From NCBI GenBank assembly GCA_026224805.1, contig JAMFRN010000248.1, forward strand, positions 1 through 32,758: a DNA stretch of 32,758 bases. The letters run 5' to 3'. A program made the translations under genes and the position numbers. This document shows, one piece after another, positions 5,517-14,461 of this stretch. Below the pieces are notes generated by a model, which saw only the letters and a list, made by a program, of their open reading frames with translations, was not told the origin of the DNA and ran no database searches. How positions within the stretch are numbered: the first letter of the stretch is position 1; each line of letters starts with the position of its first letter. This DNA comes from Nevskia soli. Lineage in GTDB: Bacteria > Pseudomonadota > Gammaproteobacteria > Nevskiales > Nevskiaceae.

Positions 5517-8138
5517 CTAGCTTAGCGCACGCTCCGCGGCCTTGGGCTGGACCTTGGCGGCGGGCTTGCCCTGGCCGTAGTAGAACCAGGCGCCCAGGGC
5601 CGGCAGCAGGCAGATGGCGCCGAGCATGTTGACCAGGAACATGAAGGACAGCAGCAGGCCCATGTCGGCCTGGAACTTCAGGGCGGACAGGGTCCAGGTG
5701 CCGACGGCGACAGCCATGGTGATCGCGGTGAAGACGGCGGCGGTGCCGCGCTGGCGCATGGCGGCGTGAAAGGCGTCATGGAACGTCATGTCGTCGCAGC
5801 GCATGTGGTGCTGGATGCGCTCGAACAGGTAGATGCCGTAGTCCACGCCCACGCCGACGCCGAGCGCGATCACCGGCAGAGTCGCCACTTTCAGGCCGAT
5901 GCTGAGCGAGGCCATCAGGGCGTTGCAGAAGATCGAGACCATGGTCAGCGGCACGATGACGCAGATCACGGCGGTGACCGAGCGGAAGGTGAGCAGGCAT
6001 AGCAGGATCAGGGCGCCAAAGATCGCCAGCAGCATCTTCACTTCCGCCGCGCCTACCGTTTCGTTGGTGGCGGCCATGACGCCGACATTACCGCTGGCCA
6101 GGCGCATCTTGACTCCGTCCACCGGGTTGGCGGCGATGAATTTCTTCACCTCCTCGATGACATGAGCCACGGTGGGGCCGTCGTGGTTCTTGGTGAAGAT
6201 CATTACCTGGATGGCTCGGCAGCTTTCGTTGTTGAAGCCCAGGTTGGGATCGAAGGCGCGGGAGCCGACCGACAGACCGGACTCGCTGCGCGGCAGCGCT
6301 TCCCAGCGCGGACTGCCCTCGTTGAAGGCGGAGATCACCAGCCGGCCGACGCCGCCCACGCTGAGCACCGACTGCACGCCGGCAACGCCGCGCATGTTCA
6401 GCTCGAAGCGGTCGATGAGGTTGGTCACCGGGTAATGCAGACAGGAGTCGCCCTCGAAGGCCTTGGCCTCGACCATGATGGTCAGCACATCGACACCGAT
6501 CAGGTAAGTGCTGGCGATCTGCTCGCTGTCGCGGTTATAGCGGGAATCCGGGCGCAACTCCGGCGCGCCGTGGCCGGAATCGCCGATGACCAGGCCGCGC
6601 GACAGCCAGGTGGTGCCCAGCAGCAGCACGCCGCAGACCACGAAGACGTAGACGGCGCAGCGCGGCTCGGCGCACTTGGCGATGATGCTCCAGATTTTCG
6701 CGCCGCCGCCGTCCTGCTTGGCGTCGTCGGTATGACGACGGCAGGAGTCCTCCAGCCGGATGTGGGTCAGGATGATCGGCAGGATCATCTTGTTGGTGAT
6801 GATCATCAGCAGCACGCCGATGCAGGCGGTGATGCCCAACTCGTGCACGATGGGGATCTGGATGAACATGATCACGGCGAAGCCCAGGGCGTTGGTCAGC
6901 AGCGCCACCGCACCCGGCACGAACAGCTTGCGGAAGGCGTTGCGCGAGGCTTCCACCGCGCTGGACCCGGCCACCACTTCCTGGCGCCAGGCATTGGTCA
7001 TCTGCACCGCATGCGAGACGCCGATGGAGAAGATCAGGAACGGCACCAGGATCGACATCGGGTCGATGCCGAAGCCGATCAGCGGCAGGATGCCTAGCAG
7101 CCATAGCACCGGCAACAGGGCCACCACCAGGGCGGTCAAGGTCAGGCGGATCGAGCGGGTGTAGAGGAACAGCAGCGCCAGTGTGACGACAAAGGCCAGT
7201 CCGAAGAAGATACCGACACCGAACAAGCCCTTCATGACATCGCCCAGCAGGCGGGCGAAGCCGATGACGTTGACCTCGATGTTGGGGTTGTATTCCGGAT
7301 TCTTGACCGTCTCGACGCTGACGTCGCTGCCCTTCACCGGCACCGCTTCCCCGGCCTCGCCGTTGGCGTTCTTGGGGATGCCCTGGAAGGTTTCGTAGCG
7401 CAGCAGCCAGCCGTAGTCGACATAACCCTCGCTGACCACGTCGCCGGCCTTGAACGGGCCTTGGTCCTGCTTGATCTTGTAGACGTATTTCTGCGGATTT
7501 TCGAAGCGGCCGCGGATTTCCTCCAGCTTCTTCTGCACATCCCAGTAGTCGACGCGCATCTGGTCCGGCGGCGCACTGGGGTCGACATCCTGCAGGTCGG
7601 CGCGGATCAGGGAACCCTTGAGGTCGTTGGTCACCAGCAGGCCGATCTGGCCGGACAGGGTGACGTTATGGCGCACCCGCTCCAGTTCCTCGTCGGTGGC
7701 GCTAAACTTCGCCGGCACCACCGGCTCGCCGCGGAAGCCGTCCTCGGTGATCTCCAGGTACCAGGTGTTCGGGGTGAACAGCGAGGTGACGTGGGTGCGG
7801 TTGATGCCCGGGATGAAGAAGACGTCATCGGTGGCCTTGCGCAGGTCATCCATGAACTCCTTGTTGTAGATGTCGCCCTGCCCTTTCCAGCGCAGGTTGA
7901 CCAGCAAGGTATTGGCGCCGGAGAAGTCCTTCATGTACTCCATCATGGTGCGCATGTATTCATGCTTCACCGGCAGGAGCTTGAGGAAGCCGGGGTCCAG
8001 CTTGACGTTGGTCATGCTGTAGCCAAAGAACAAGGTCATGGCGGCGAACACCACGGACAGCAGGTGGCGGCGGCCGATGAGGACGTTGGAGATGCCCTCG
8101 ACCGTGCGGTTGATGAAGCTGCCTTTGTTGTTCTTCAT
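5517..8138 (-). CDS. RND/MMPL-family transporter
   Basis: An 873-residue inner-membrane transporter of the MMPL/RND type. A first membrane helix (about residues 23-43) is followed by a large periplasmic domain to about 305, then a membrane bundle from GVGIFFGLAFVVTLALLFLY through about 460. A second helix (about 500-517), a second periplasmic domain and a C-terminal bundle (about 690-865) follow. The conserved proton-relay type motif GVDYG is at about 764-768 (Asp766). The length is typical. The start ATG overlaps the stop of the YCF48-like gene upstream (TAATG), which indicates translational coupling. In hydrocarbon- and steroid-degrading proteobacteria such pairs often accompany DUF1302/DUF1329 outer-membrane proteins, which are absent here. 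It probably moves hydrophobic substrate or CoA-pathway by-products across the envelope, but neither direction nor cargo can be read from sequence. Confidence 0.9.
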   Translation of the reverse strand: MKNNKGSFINRTVEGISNVLIGRRHLLSVVFAAMTLFFGYSMTNVKLDPGFLKLLPVKHEYMRTMMEYMKDFSGANTLLVNLRWKGQGDIYNKEFMDDLRKATDDVFFIPGINRTHVTSLFTPNTWYLEITEDGFRGEPVVPAKFSATDEELERVRHNVTLSGQIGLLVTNDLKGSLIRADLQDVDPSAPPDQMRVDYWDVQKKLEEIRGRFENPQKYVYKIKQDQGPFKAGDVVSEGYVDYGWLLRYETFQGIPKNANGEAGEAVPVKGSDVSVETVKNPEYNPNIEVNVIGFARLLGDVMKGLFGVGIFFGLAFVVTLALLFLYTRSIRLTLTALVVALLPVLWLLGILPLIGFGIDPMSILVPFLIFSIGVSHAVQMTNAWRQEVVAGSSAVEASRNAFRKLFVPGAVALLTNALGFAVIMFIQIPIVHELGITACIGVLLMIITNKMILPIILTHIRLEDSCRRHTDDAKQDGGGAKIWSIIAKCAEPRCAVYVFVVCGVLLLGTTWLSRGLVIGDSGHGAPELRPDSRYNRDSEQIASTYLIGVDVLTIMVEAKAFEGDSCLHYPVTNLIDRFELNMRGVAGVQSVLSVGGVGRLVISAFNEGSPRWEALPRSESGLSVGSRAFDPNLGFNNESCRAIQVMIFTKNHDGPTVAHVIEEVKKFIAANPVDGVKMRLASGNVGVMAATNETVGAAEVKMLLAIFGALILLCLLTFRSVTAVICVIVPLTMVSIFCNALMASLSIGLKVATLPVIALGVGVGVDYGIYLFERIQHHMRCDDMTFHDAFHAAMRQRGTAAVFTAITMAVAVGTWTLSALKFQADMGLLLSFMFLVNMLGAICLLPALGAWFYYGQGKPAAKVQPKAAERALS

Positions 8139-9178
8139 TACTGTACCCCGCCGGCGCCGGTGGTGGCCGCAAGCGATTTCTGGATGCTCAGGCCCGGTTC
8201 GCCGGCCACCAGCACCTCGCCGTCGGCCAGCGGCAGCACCGCCGCCAGGGTCTGGCGCTCGCCCTGGGCGAAGATTTTGAACTGCGCGCCGCCGTCATCC
8301 GACACCAGCACGGTGCGCTGCGCCCCGGCCAGGAAGATCTTGCCGTCGGACTGCACGGCGCCGCCGAAGATCGACAGCGGCGCCGGGGTGACGCTGTCCT
8401 TCCAGGTCTGGCCCTGATCGTGGCTGATGAAGACGTGGCCGCGCATGCCGTAGACCAGCCAGCCCTTATCCGGCAACGCCAGGGCGCCGAAGAAGGAGCC
8501 GTTGTAAATCTGCTTCAGCGGCTGCCAGCTGACGCCGCCATCGGTGGACTTGAGCATCAGCCCCTGCTCGCCGACCAGCAGCAACGTGCCGCCGCCGTCG
8601 AGCATGCCGTAGAGATGCTTGTCGCCGATCGCATCCGACTTCAGGGATTGCCAGGTCTTGCCCTGGTCGGCGGACTGCATGAGGGTGCCGAAGGCGCCGA
8701 AGGCGTAAACCTTGCCCTCGAAGGGGCCGGCCACGCCGAACAGCGGCGCCGCTTGGTCGGCGTCCTGGTTGTAGGAGACTTCCTTCCAGGTCTGGCCGTT
8801 GTCCTCGCTGCGCACGATCCAGTCGTCATGGCCGACCGCCAGGGCCACGCCGTCGCCGATGTACTGCACCTGGGTGAAGGTGTCGCCGCGCTGCGGCGAT
8901 ACCGTGGCATCGAGCCAGGGGCCCTTGGGATCGTCGGCGATCAGGATGTGACCCTCTTCGCTGGCCGCGAGCAGGCGCTTGCCGTTTTCGGCCAGGCCGT
9001 TGACCAGCAGGCGGTCCGGGTACACCTGGGTCGCCGGGAACGGCGGCGCCGGGCGCGGCGAGAACGCGAACAGGGCGGCACCCAGCACCATGCCGGTGAA
9101 GACCGCCGCCGGCCAGCCGTGATTACCCGCCTTTTCGCCTTGCTGCACCTTAGCCAGCGATGGCACCGTTTGATTCAT
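8138..9178 (-). CDS. YCF48-like membrane-anchored beta-propeller protein
   Basis: A 346-residue protein from ATG 9178, chosen over an upstream in-frame start because GGAGGAGC stands just before it. One N-terminal membrane anchor (about residues 22-40, WPAAVFTGMVLGAALFAF) is followed by a periplasmic propeller. The propeller has five Asp-box/BNR-like units: SEDNGQTWKEV, SADQGKTWQSL, STDGGVSWQPL, SHDQGQTWKD and SDDGGAQFKIF. This is the YCF48/HCF136-like fold named after a photosystem II assembly factor, but outside phototrophs it is regularly paired with MMPL transporters. Here it overlaps the transporter start by one base, so the two are presumably made together. The likely role is a periplasmic subunit or chaperone of the transporter (inference). 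Confidence 0.88.
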   Translation of the reverse strand: MNQTVPSLAKVQQGEKAGNHGWPAAVFTGMVLGAALFAFSPRPAPPFPATQVYPDRLLVNGLAENGKRLLAASEEGHILIADDPKGPWLDATVSPQRGDTFTQVQYIGDGVALAVGHDDWIVRSEDNGQTWKEVSYNQDADQAAPLFGVAGPFEGKVYAFGAFGTLMQSADQGKTWQSLKSDAIGDKHLYGMLDGGGTLLLVGEQGLMLKSTDGGVSWQPLKQIYNGSFFGALALPDKGWLVYGMRGHVFISHDQGQTWKDSVTPAPLSIFGGAVQSDGKIFLAGAQRTVLVSDDGGAQFKIFAQGERQTLAAVLPLADGEVLVAGEPGLSIQKSLAATTGAGGVQ

Positions 9179-9349
9179 GGACCGCTCCTCCACGCTTTCG
9201 GTCGTCACGTCGCGGGCCGGATGAACCGGAACCAGGGCGTACGATTCTCGTAATTGGCAACACATCCACACTACGCAAGCACCGCCCCGCTGGCGAATCC
9301 GGCGACGCTTGCCGATCAAGCGCGCCTCGCCTCAGGGCGGCAAAAACCT

Positions 9350-10555
9350 TCACCCAGGCAACTCGAACAGCGCCGCGGCCCCCATGCCGCCGCCGATGCA
9401 CATGGTCACCACCGCGTACTTCACGCCGCGGCGGCGGCCTTCCAGCAGAGCATGCCCGACCATGCGCGCGCCCGACATGCCGAACGGGTGGCCGATGGCG
9501 ATTGCGCCGCCATTGACATTGAGCCGGTCGTTCGGAATACCGAGCTTGTCGCGGCAGTAGAGCACCTGGCAGGCGAAGGCCTCGTTCAGTTCCCACAGGC
9601 CGATGTCCGACACCTTGAGGCCGTGCTTGGCCAGCAGCTTGGGCACGGCGAACACCGGGCCGATGCCCATTTCGTCCGGCTTGCAGCCGGCCACGGCGGA
9701 ACCGCGATAGATGCCCAGGGGCTTGAGGCCGCGGCGTTGCGCTTCGGCGCGGCTCATCAGCAGGGCGGCGGCGGCGCCGTCGGAAAGCTGCGAGGCGTTG
9801 CCGGCGGTGACGTGCTGACCCTGCTTGACCCAGCGGCCGTCCTTCCACACCGGCTTCAGGCCGGCAAGGCTCTCCAGCGTGGTTTCGGGGCGGTTGCCTT
9901 CATCCTTGGCCAGGGTCACCTGCTCTTTGGTGGTGGGCTTGCCTTCCTTGTCGAACAGCTGCTTGGTGCTGGTCAGCGGCACGATCTCGTCGGCGAACAG
10001 GCCGGCTTTCTGCGCGGCGGCGGTGCGCTGCTGGCTTTGCAGGGAGTATTCGTCCTGCGCCGCGCGGCTGATGCCGTAGCGCTCGGCCACCAGCTCGGCG
10101 GTCTCGATCATCGGGATGTAGGCGGTGGGCTGGGCGGCGATGGCCGCCTCGGATAGCGCGCGGTAGTTGTTCTTGTGCGCGTTCTGCACCAGGGAGATCG
10201 ACTCGAGGCCGCCGCCGATGGCGATGTCCACCTCGCCCACCATGATGCTCTTGGCCACCGCGGCGATGGTCATCAGGCCGGAGGAGCACTGGCGGTCCAC
10301 CGTCATGCCCGGCACGGTGTCCGGGAAGCCGGCGGTATAGGTGCAGAGGCGGGCCAGGTTGTAGGCCTGGGTGCCCTGCTGCGCGGCGGCACCGAGCAGC
10401 ACATCTTCGATCGAACCCGGCTCCACGCCGGCGCGCTCGGCCACCGCGCGCAGCACATGACCGCCGAGCACCGGCGCCTCGGTGTCGTTGAAGGCGCCGC
10501 GGAAAGCCTTGCCAATGGGGGTGCGGGCGACGGAGACGATGACAGCTTCGTTCAT
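9350..10555 (-). CDS. Thiolase (acetyl-CoA C-acyltransferase)
   Basis: A 401-residue degradative thiolase cleaving 3-oxoacyl-CoA to release acetyl-CoA. All catalytic elements are present: nucleophile Cys90 in [13 protein letters not shown], His356 in GHPFGMSG, and Cys386 in MCIGGG. Start ATG 10555 gives the standard N-terminus [16 protein letters not shown]. The gene follows the MaoC hydratase by 11 bp and is the last gene of the minus-strand catabolic block. Next to a hydratase and downstream of FadE30- and IpdF-like genes, it probably does the thiolytic step that shortens the propionate side chain of the C/D-ring intermediate, a job distinct from FadA6 in the same cluster. The exact substrate is inference; the enzyme class is firm. 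Confidence 0.93.
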   Translation of the reverse strand: MNEAVIVSVARTPIGKAFRGAFNDTEAPVLGGHVLRAVAERAGVEPGSIEDVLLGAAAQQGTQAYNLARLCTYTAGFPDTVPGMTVDRQCSSGLMTIAAVAKSIMVGEVDIAIGGGLESISLVQNAHKNNYRALSEAAIAAQPTAYIPMIETAELVAERYGISRAAQDEYSLQSQQRTAAAQKAGLFADEIVPLTSTKQLFDKEGKPTTKEQVTLAKDEGNRPETTLESLAGLKPVWKDGRWVKQGQHVTAGNASQLSDGAAAALLMSRAEAQRRGLKPLGIYRGSAVAGCKPDEMGIGPVFAVPKLLAKHGLKVSDIGLWELNEAFACQVLYCRDKLGIPNDRLNVNGGAIAIGHPFGMSGARMVGHALLEGRRRGVKYAVVTMCIGGGMGAAALFELPG

Positions 10556-10566
10556 GGAGATTCAGC

Positions 10567-11022
10567 CTAGAAGTAATAGCGGGAAATGGTGTCGGCCACG
10601 CAGCCGGGACGGCTTTCGCCCTCGATCTCGACGGTGACACGGATGGTGGCCTGCACGCCGCCGTCCTTGGTTTTTTCCGCGGCGATCAGCTCGCCGCTGC
10701 CACGCACGCGGGCGCCGACTTTCACCGCATTGGGGAAGCGCACCTTGTCGCTGCCGTAGTTGACACCCATCTTCATGCGCACCTGCACGATCTGCGGCAG
10801 GAAGCGGGAGACCAGGGACAGGGTCAAGTAGCCATGAGCGATGGCGGCGCCGAAGGGACCATCCTTGGCGCGCACCGGGTCGACGTGAATCCACTGGTGG
10901 TCGTCGGTGGCGTCGGCGAACAGGTTGACGCGCTCCTGGGTGATGGTCAGCCACTCGCTGCTGCCGAGTTTCTGGCCGACCGCCGCCAGGATGGCGTCGC
11001 CGTTTTCGAAGACGGTGGTCAT
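10567..11022 (-). CDS. MaoC-family enoyl-CoA hydratase
   Basis: A 151-residue single hot-dog (R)-specific hydratase. The hydratase motif is intact: FADATDDHQWIHVDP with Asp41 and His46 in the D-x4-H arrangement, then GPFGAAIAHGYLTLSL (56-70). Start ATG 11022 is preceded by AGAAGGGC. It adds water to a 2-enoyl-CoA. Between ipdF upstream and a thiolase 11 bp downstream, it completes a beta-oxidation trio and most likely hydrates the product of the FadE30-type dehydrogenase. A 146-bp gap containing a dispersed palindrome separates it from ipdF, so its transcription may be partly independent. Confidence 0.9.
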   Translation of the reverse strand: MTTVFENGDAILAAVGQKLGSSEWLTITQERVNLFADATDDHQWIHVDPVRAKDGPFGAAIAHGYLTLSLVSRFLPQIVQVRMKMGVNYGSDKVRFPNAVKVGARVRGSGELIAAEKTKDGGVQATIRVTVEIEGESRPGCVADTISRYYF

Positions 11023-11047
11023 CAGAGTGCCCTTCTCTGGATTACTT

Positions 11048-11130
11048 CGTCACCCCGGCGGAAGCCGGGGTCCAGGGCCTTCAGCGCCGAAGCCTGGCCT
11101 TCCTGGATTCCCGCTTTCGCGGGAATGACG
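11048..11130. repeat. Composite intergenic palindrome (two facing hairpins)
   Basis: CGTCA-CCCCGGC-GGAA-GCCGGGG-TCCAGG on the left faces CCTGGA-TTCCCGC-TTTC-GCGGGAA-TGACG on the right. Each half is its own 7-bp hairpin, and the outer ends (CGTCA/TGACG, TCCAGG/CCTGGA) are complementary to each other. This is the look of a widespread dispersed intergenic element found in many proteobacteria. It separates ipdF from the MaoC gene and could fold in the mRNA and affect processing. Confidence 0.8.
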
Positions 11131-11167
11131 ACGACCATCAGGTTCAGTTCTTTCATCTGAGGTGACC

Positions 11168-11959
11168 TCAGGCCCTTTGGCTCGAAGCAGAAATCACTTC
11201 GCCCACCAGGTAGGAGGAATAATCGGAGGCCAGGAACACCATGATGTTGGCGATCTCCCAAGCCTCGGCGCCGCGGCCGAAGGCTTCGCGGCTGGCCAGC
11301 TCGTTGAGCAGGGCTTCGGGGGCGCTCTTGCGCAGGTGATCGTGGAACACGATGGAGGGCGACACGGCGTTGATGCGCACACCGAACTCTGCCGCTTCCA
11401 GCGCGCTGCAACGGGTCAGGGCCATCACGCCGGCCTTGGCGGCGGCGTAGTGCGCCTGCTCTTTCTGCCCGCGCCAGCCCAGAACCGAAGCGTTGTTGAC
11501 GATGGCGCCGCGGCCGCGCGGCTGCATGCACTTGAGCATGGCCCGGGTCATGCGGAAGGTGCCGGTGAGGGTGATGTCCAGCACCTTGTGCCATTCCTCG
11601 TCGGACATGTCGACCACGCGTTTGCTGCCGCCGAGGCCGGCATTGTTGAGCAGCACGTCGACGCCGCCGAGCTTTTGCTCCGCTTCATCAACCAGGGCCT
11701 GGACATCGGCTTCGACAGCGACATTGGCGAGTTTGCCGTGGATTTCCTGATCCGGATGATCCTTGTGCAAGGCCGCCACCGCCTCGTCCAAACGGCGCTG
11801 GTGGATGTCCGAGATGAGCAAGGCGCGGCAGCCTTCCTCCAGGCAGCGGCGGGCGGTGGCGAAACCGATGCCGCCGCCGGCAGCGGCGGTAATCAGGATC
11901 GACTTGCCCTTGAGCAGGCCGTGGCCGGGGACGTAAGGGGGCGCGGGGATGGTGATCAT
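11168..11959 (-). CDS. ipdF: IpdF-like short-chain dehydrogenase
   Basis: A 263-residue SDR from ATG 11959, with GGAGGGAGAG upstream. It closely follows the mycobacterial IpdF (Rv3559c) pattern as I remember it: start region PGHGLLKGKSILITAAAGGGIG split by the cofactor loop (24-32), NNAGLGG (105-111), VVDMSDEEW, and the catalytic Ser158, Tyr171 and Lys175 in NNASVLGWRGQ...HYAAAK. It ends in SSYLVGEVISASSQ. In the HIP pathway IpdF oxidises the ring hydroxyl of a CoA-bound indane intermediate. The glycine loop TAAAGGGIG is the unusual IpdF variant of TGxxxGxG. It is separated from fadE30 by a cloverleaf-like repeat. Assignment by remembered similarity is strong; activity is not demonstrated here. 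Confidence 0.85.
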   Translation of the reverse strand: MITIPAPPYVPGHGLLKGKSILITAAAGGGIGFATARRCLEEGCRALLISDIHQRRLDEAVAALHKDHPDQEIHGKLANVAVEADVQALVDEAEQKLGGVDVLLNNAGLGGSKRVVDMSDEEWHKVLDITLTGTFRMTRAMLKCMQPRGRGAIVNNASVLGWRGQKEQAHYAAAKAGVMALTRCSALEAAEFGVRINAVSPSIVFHDHLRKSAPEALLNELASREAFGRGAEAWEIANIMVFLASDYSSYLVGEVISASSQRA

Positions 11960-11972
11960 TTTCTCTCCCTCC

Positions 11973-12074
11973 GCTCGTCCCGAGTGGCGTTGCGCAGCAA
12001 CGTTGTATCGAGAGACCAGCACCGCGCGTGGCCCCTCGATACGTTCCCTTCGGGAACACTCGGGGCAAACGGAC
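11973..12074 (+). repeat. Cloverleaf-like palindromic repeat, copy 1
   Basis: The outer arms CCCGAGTG (11979-11986) and CACTCGGG (12057-12064) enclose three hairpins. The first is GTTGC-GCA-GCAAC. The second is a longer imperfect one with GTATCGAG/CTCGATAC. The third is GTTCCC-TTC-GGGAAC. The same architecture, with the same GCA and TTC loops, recurs at 27896-28011. It lies between fadE30 and ipdF. It is not a tRNA: there is no T-loop motif and the stems are too long. Confidence 0.8.
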
Positions 12075-12113
12075 AGGGGTTATTGGTGCGAGTAATTTTC
12101 ATGGATATTTCAT

Positions 12114-13301
12114 TCAAACCGCCGGGCGCGGTTCGCGCGGCATGTCCAGCCCACGTTCCGCGATCAGGTTGAGCTGGATTTCGTTGGTGCCGGCATAGAT
12201 GGTGTCGGCGCGCGAAAAGAAGAATAGTTGCTGCAGGGGGCGGATGCGCGGATCGTCGGAGATCGCATCGCCAGCCGGTCCCAGCACGTCCATCGCCAGC
12301 TTGCCCAGTTCGCGGTGCCAGTTGGACCAGTAGTACTTGTAGATCAGCGCTTCGCGCTTCAGCCCCGGCCGTTCGCCTCCTGACAACATGCGCAGGGCGT
12401 TGTAGCGCATCACGCGCAGGCCGCACCAAGCCTGGGCGATGCGCTGGCGGATCTGTGGGTTGGCGGAGGCGCCGTTGGCCTGCGCCGCCTTGACCACCAG
12501 GTCGAACTCATAGGCGAAATGCATCTGCTGGCCCAGGGTCGATACGCCGCGCTCGAACTCGAGCAGGCCCATCGCCACCTTCCAGCCTTCGCCCGGCTTG
12601 CCGACCAGGTGACCGGATTCGGCCACGGCGCCGTCGAAGAATACTTCGTTGAACTCGGATCCGCCGCTCATCTGGCGGATCGGCTGGATGCGCACGTTGG
12701 ACTGGCTCAGCGGCAGCAGCAGGAAGCTGAGGCCGTTGCGGCTCTTGCTGCCCGGCTCGCTGCGCGCCAGCACGAAGATCCATTCCGATTCGTGCGCCAG
12801 CGAGGTCCACACTTTCTGGCCCTGCACGCGCCAGCTGCCGTCCGCTTCCTGCCAGCATTTGGTCTGGACGTTGGCAAGGTCGGAGCCGGCGCCCGGCTCG
12901 GAATAGCCCTGCGCCCAGAATTCGGTGCCGGCAACGATGCCGGGCAGGAAGCGCCGCTTTTGCATCTCGCTGCCGAAGGCGATCAGGGTCGGCCCGATCA
13001 GGCCTTCGCCGATATGACCCATGCGGCCGGGGCCGCCGGCGCGTGCATATTCCTCGTGGAAGATCACCTGCTGCTCGATGCTGAGGCCGCGCCCGCCCGC
13101 TTCGGCGGGCCAGCCGACGCAAGTCCAGCGGCCGGCGGCGAGCTCGCGCTCCCATTCCTTGCGCAGGGCCGGATCGGCTTCCTCGTCGCCGGGGCCGCCG
13201 CGATGCAGCAGGCTGGCAAAGCGGCCTTTCAGATGCCGGCGCATCCAGTCGGCCACTTCGGCGCGGAAGGCTTCGTCGGTGGGGCTGGGCTGGAGATTCA
13301 T
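12114..13301 (-). CDS. fadE30: FadE30-like acyl-CoA dehydrogenase (large subunit)
   Basis: A 395-residue flavoenzyme that introduces a double bond into an acyl-CoA. I start it at ATG 13301, because the sequence becomes family-like there (MNLQPSPTDEAFRAEVADWM) and it is 8 bp after the stop of the preceding gene. Visible motifs are WAQGYSEPGAGSDL (129-142), KVWTSLAH (163-170), and FERG with Glu250, which aligns with the isovaleryl-CoA-dehydrogenase-type catalytic base. The MCAD-type Glu position in IYAGTNEIQ is Ala. The run EWERELAAGRWTCVGWP and FERGVSTLGQQ match FadE30 (Rv3560c) as I recall it, the enzyme acting on HIP-CoA. It follows a small dehydrogenase subunit lacking this Glu, so a heteromer is likely. 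Confidence 0.85.
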   Translation of the reverse strand: MNLQPSPTDEAFRAEVADWMRRHLKGRFASLLHRGGPGDEEADPALRKEWERELAAGRWTCVGWPAEAGGRGLSIEQQVIFHEEYARAGGPGRMGHIGEGLIGPTLIAFGSEMQKRRFLPGIVAGTEFWAQGYSEPGAGSDLANVQTKCWQEADGSWRVQGQKVWTSLAHESEWIFVLARSEPGSKSRNGLSFLLLPLSQSNVRIQPIRQMSGGSEFNEVFFDGAVAESGHLVGKPGEGWKVAMGLLEFERGVSTLGQQMHFAYEFDLVVKAAQANGASANPQIRQRIAQAWCGLRVMRYNALRMLSGGERPGLKREALIYKYYWSNWHRELGKLAMDVLGPAGDAISDDPRIRPLQQLFFFSRADTIYAGTNEIQLNLIAERGLDMPREPRPAV

Positions 13302-13309
13302 GGCGGAGG

Positions 13310-14446
13310 TCAGGCGATCAGCGCCTGCGCGATGCGTTCGCGCAGGCCATCGGCATTCCCCAGCCAATGACTGCTGGCCTGGGCGCGCTTGAAATAGAGC
13401 TGGGGATCGTATTCCCAGGTGAAGCCAACGCCGCCGTGCAACTGGATCGCTTCCTGTGCGCAGTAGAAATAAGTGTCCGACGCAAGGGTGCGCGCCACGG
13501 CGCATTCGAGCGCCAGCGCATCGGCGGTGGTCTTGCTGGCGGCAAGCGCGGCGGCGCCGTAGACGGCCGAGCGCGTCGCCTCGATGCGCACCATCATCTC
13601 GGCGCAGCGATGCTTCACCGCCTGAAACGAGGCGATGGCGCGGCCGAACTGCTTGCGCGCGGCGGTATAGGCCACGGTGAGGTCCAGGCACTGCTGCGCC
13701 CCGCCGAGCTGCTCGGCGGCGATGGCCAGGCGCGCCAGCGCGGCGGCGCGCGATAGGCCATCTTCGATGCGTGAGGCATCGTCGATGCGGTCTTCGGCAG
13801 GCAAGGTCACTCCGTCCAAGGTGATGCTGCTGAAACGGCGTGTTGCGTCCCAGCCTTCGAGCGCTTCGATTTTCAGGCCTGCCACTTCGCGCGGCACGGC
13901 GAACAAGGCGGCCTTGCGCTCTCCCTCCACCTGCGCGAACAGCAGCAGCCAGTCGGCGGCAGCGGCATCCGGCACGCGCGGGCAATGACCACTCAGGGTC
14001 CACACCTCACCCTTGCGCCGCGCCTGTATCTGCGCGGCGGCATCAAGCCAATCATCGGCGCCGCTGCTCAGCGGCGCCGTGGCGCAAAGATGTCCCTCGG
14101 CAATCGCGGGCAGGAAGCGGCGTAGCGCCTGCTCGTTGCCGACTTGCGTCAGCAGGTTGGCCGCCAGACAGACCGTGGAGAAATACGGCGCGCACAAAAG
14201 CTGCCGCCCCATCTGCTCCAACACCAACACCAGTTCCACCGCACCCAGACCTAGACCGCCGTGTTCCTCGGCCACCGGGATGGCGCACCAGCCCAGCTCG
14301 GAGCCGATGCGCTGCCACACGCCCGCATCGAAGCCGGTCTCGCTGGCCGATGCCGCGCGTACCGCGGCCGACCCGCTTTCGTCCGCCAGAAAGCTCTGCG
14401 CGGCGTCGCGGATCATGACCTGGTCGGCGGTGAAGGCGAAGTTCAT
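13310..14446 (-). CDS. Acyl-CoA dehydrogenase, small/non-catalytic-type subunit
   Basis: A 378-residue acyl-CoA dehydrogenase fold protein from ATG 14446. The C-terminal flavin region is recognisable: ARKQFGRAIASFQAVKHRCAEM and AIQLHGGVGFTWEYDPQLYFKRA. The segment where the FadE30-like partner has FERG reads GLSRAAALARLAIAAEQLGG, so the catalytic Glu is missing. That is the hallmark of the beta-type subunits in the alpha2beta2 steroid dehydrogenases (FadE26-27, FadE28-29). It sits 8 bp upstream of the FadE30-like gene and 15 bp after an SDR gene. It probably supplies FAD-binding residues to a heterotetramer acting on a C/D-ring CoA ester (inference). Confidence 0.85.
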   Translation of the reverse strand: MNFAFTADQVMIRDAAQSFLADESGSAAVRAASASETGFDAGVWQRIGSELGWCAIPVAEEHGGLGLGAVELVLVLEQMGRQLLCAPYFSTVCLAANLLTQVGNEQALRRFLPAIAEGHLCATAPLSSGADDWLDAAAQIQARRKGEVWTLSGHCPRVPDAAAADWLLLFAQVEGERKAALFAVPREVAGLKIEALEGWDATRRFSSITLDGVTLPAEDRIDDASRIEDGLSRAAALARLAIAAEQLGGAQQCLDLTVAYTAARKQFGRAIASFQAVKHRCAEMMVRIEATRSAVYGAAALAASKTTADALALECAVARTLASDTYFYCAQEAIQLHGGVGFTWEYDPQLYFKRAQASSHWLGNADGLRERIAQALIA

Positions 14447-14461
14447 GCGCGTGTTTCGGTC

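Noticed and set aside
12114-14003. 629-codon minus-strand frame as one long fusion protein
   Set aside because: Only the part from ATG 13301 resembles an acyl-CoA dehydrogenase; the upstream part is Arg/Ala-rich and overlaps the small-subunit gene in another frame.
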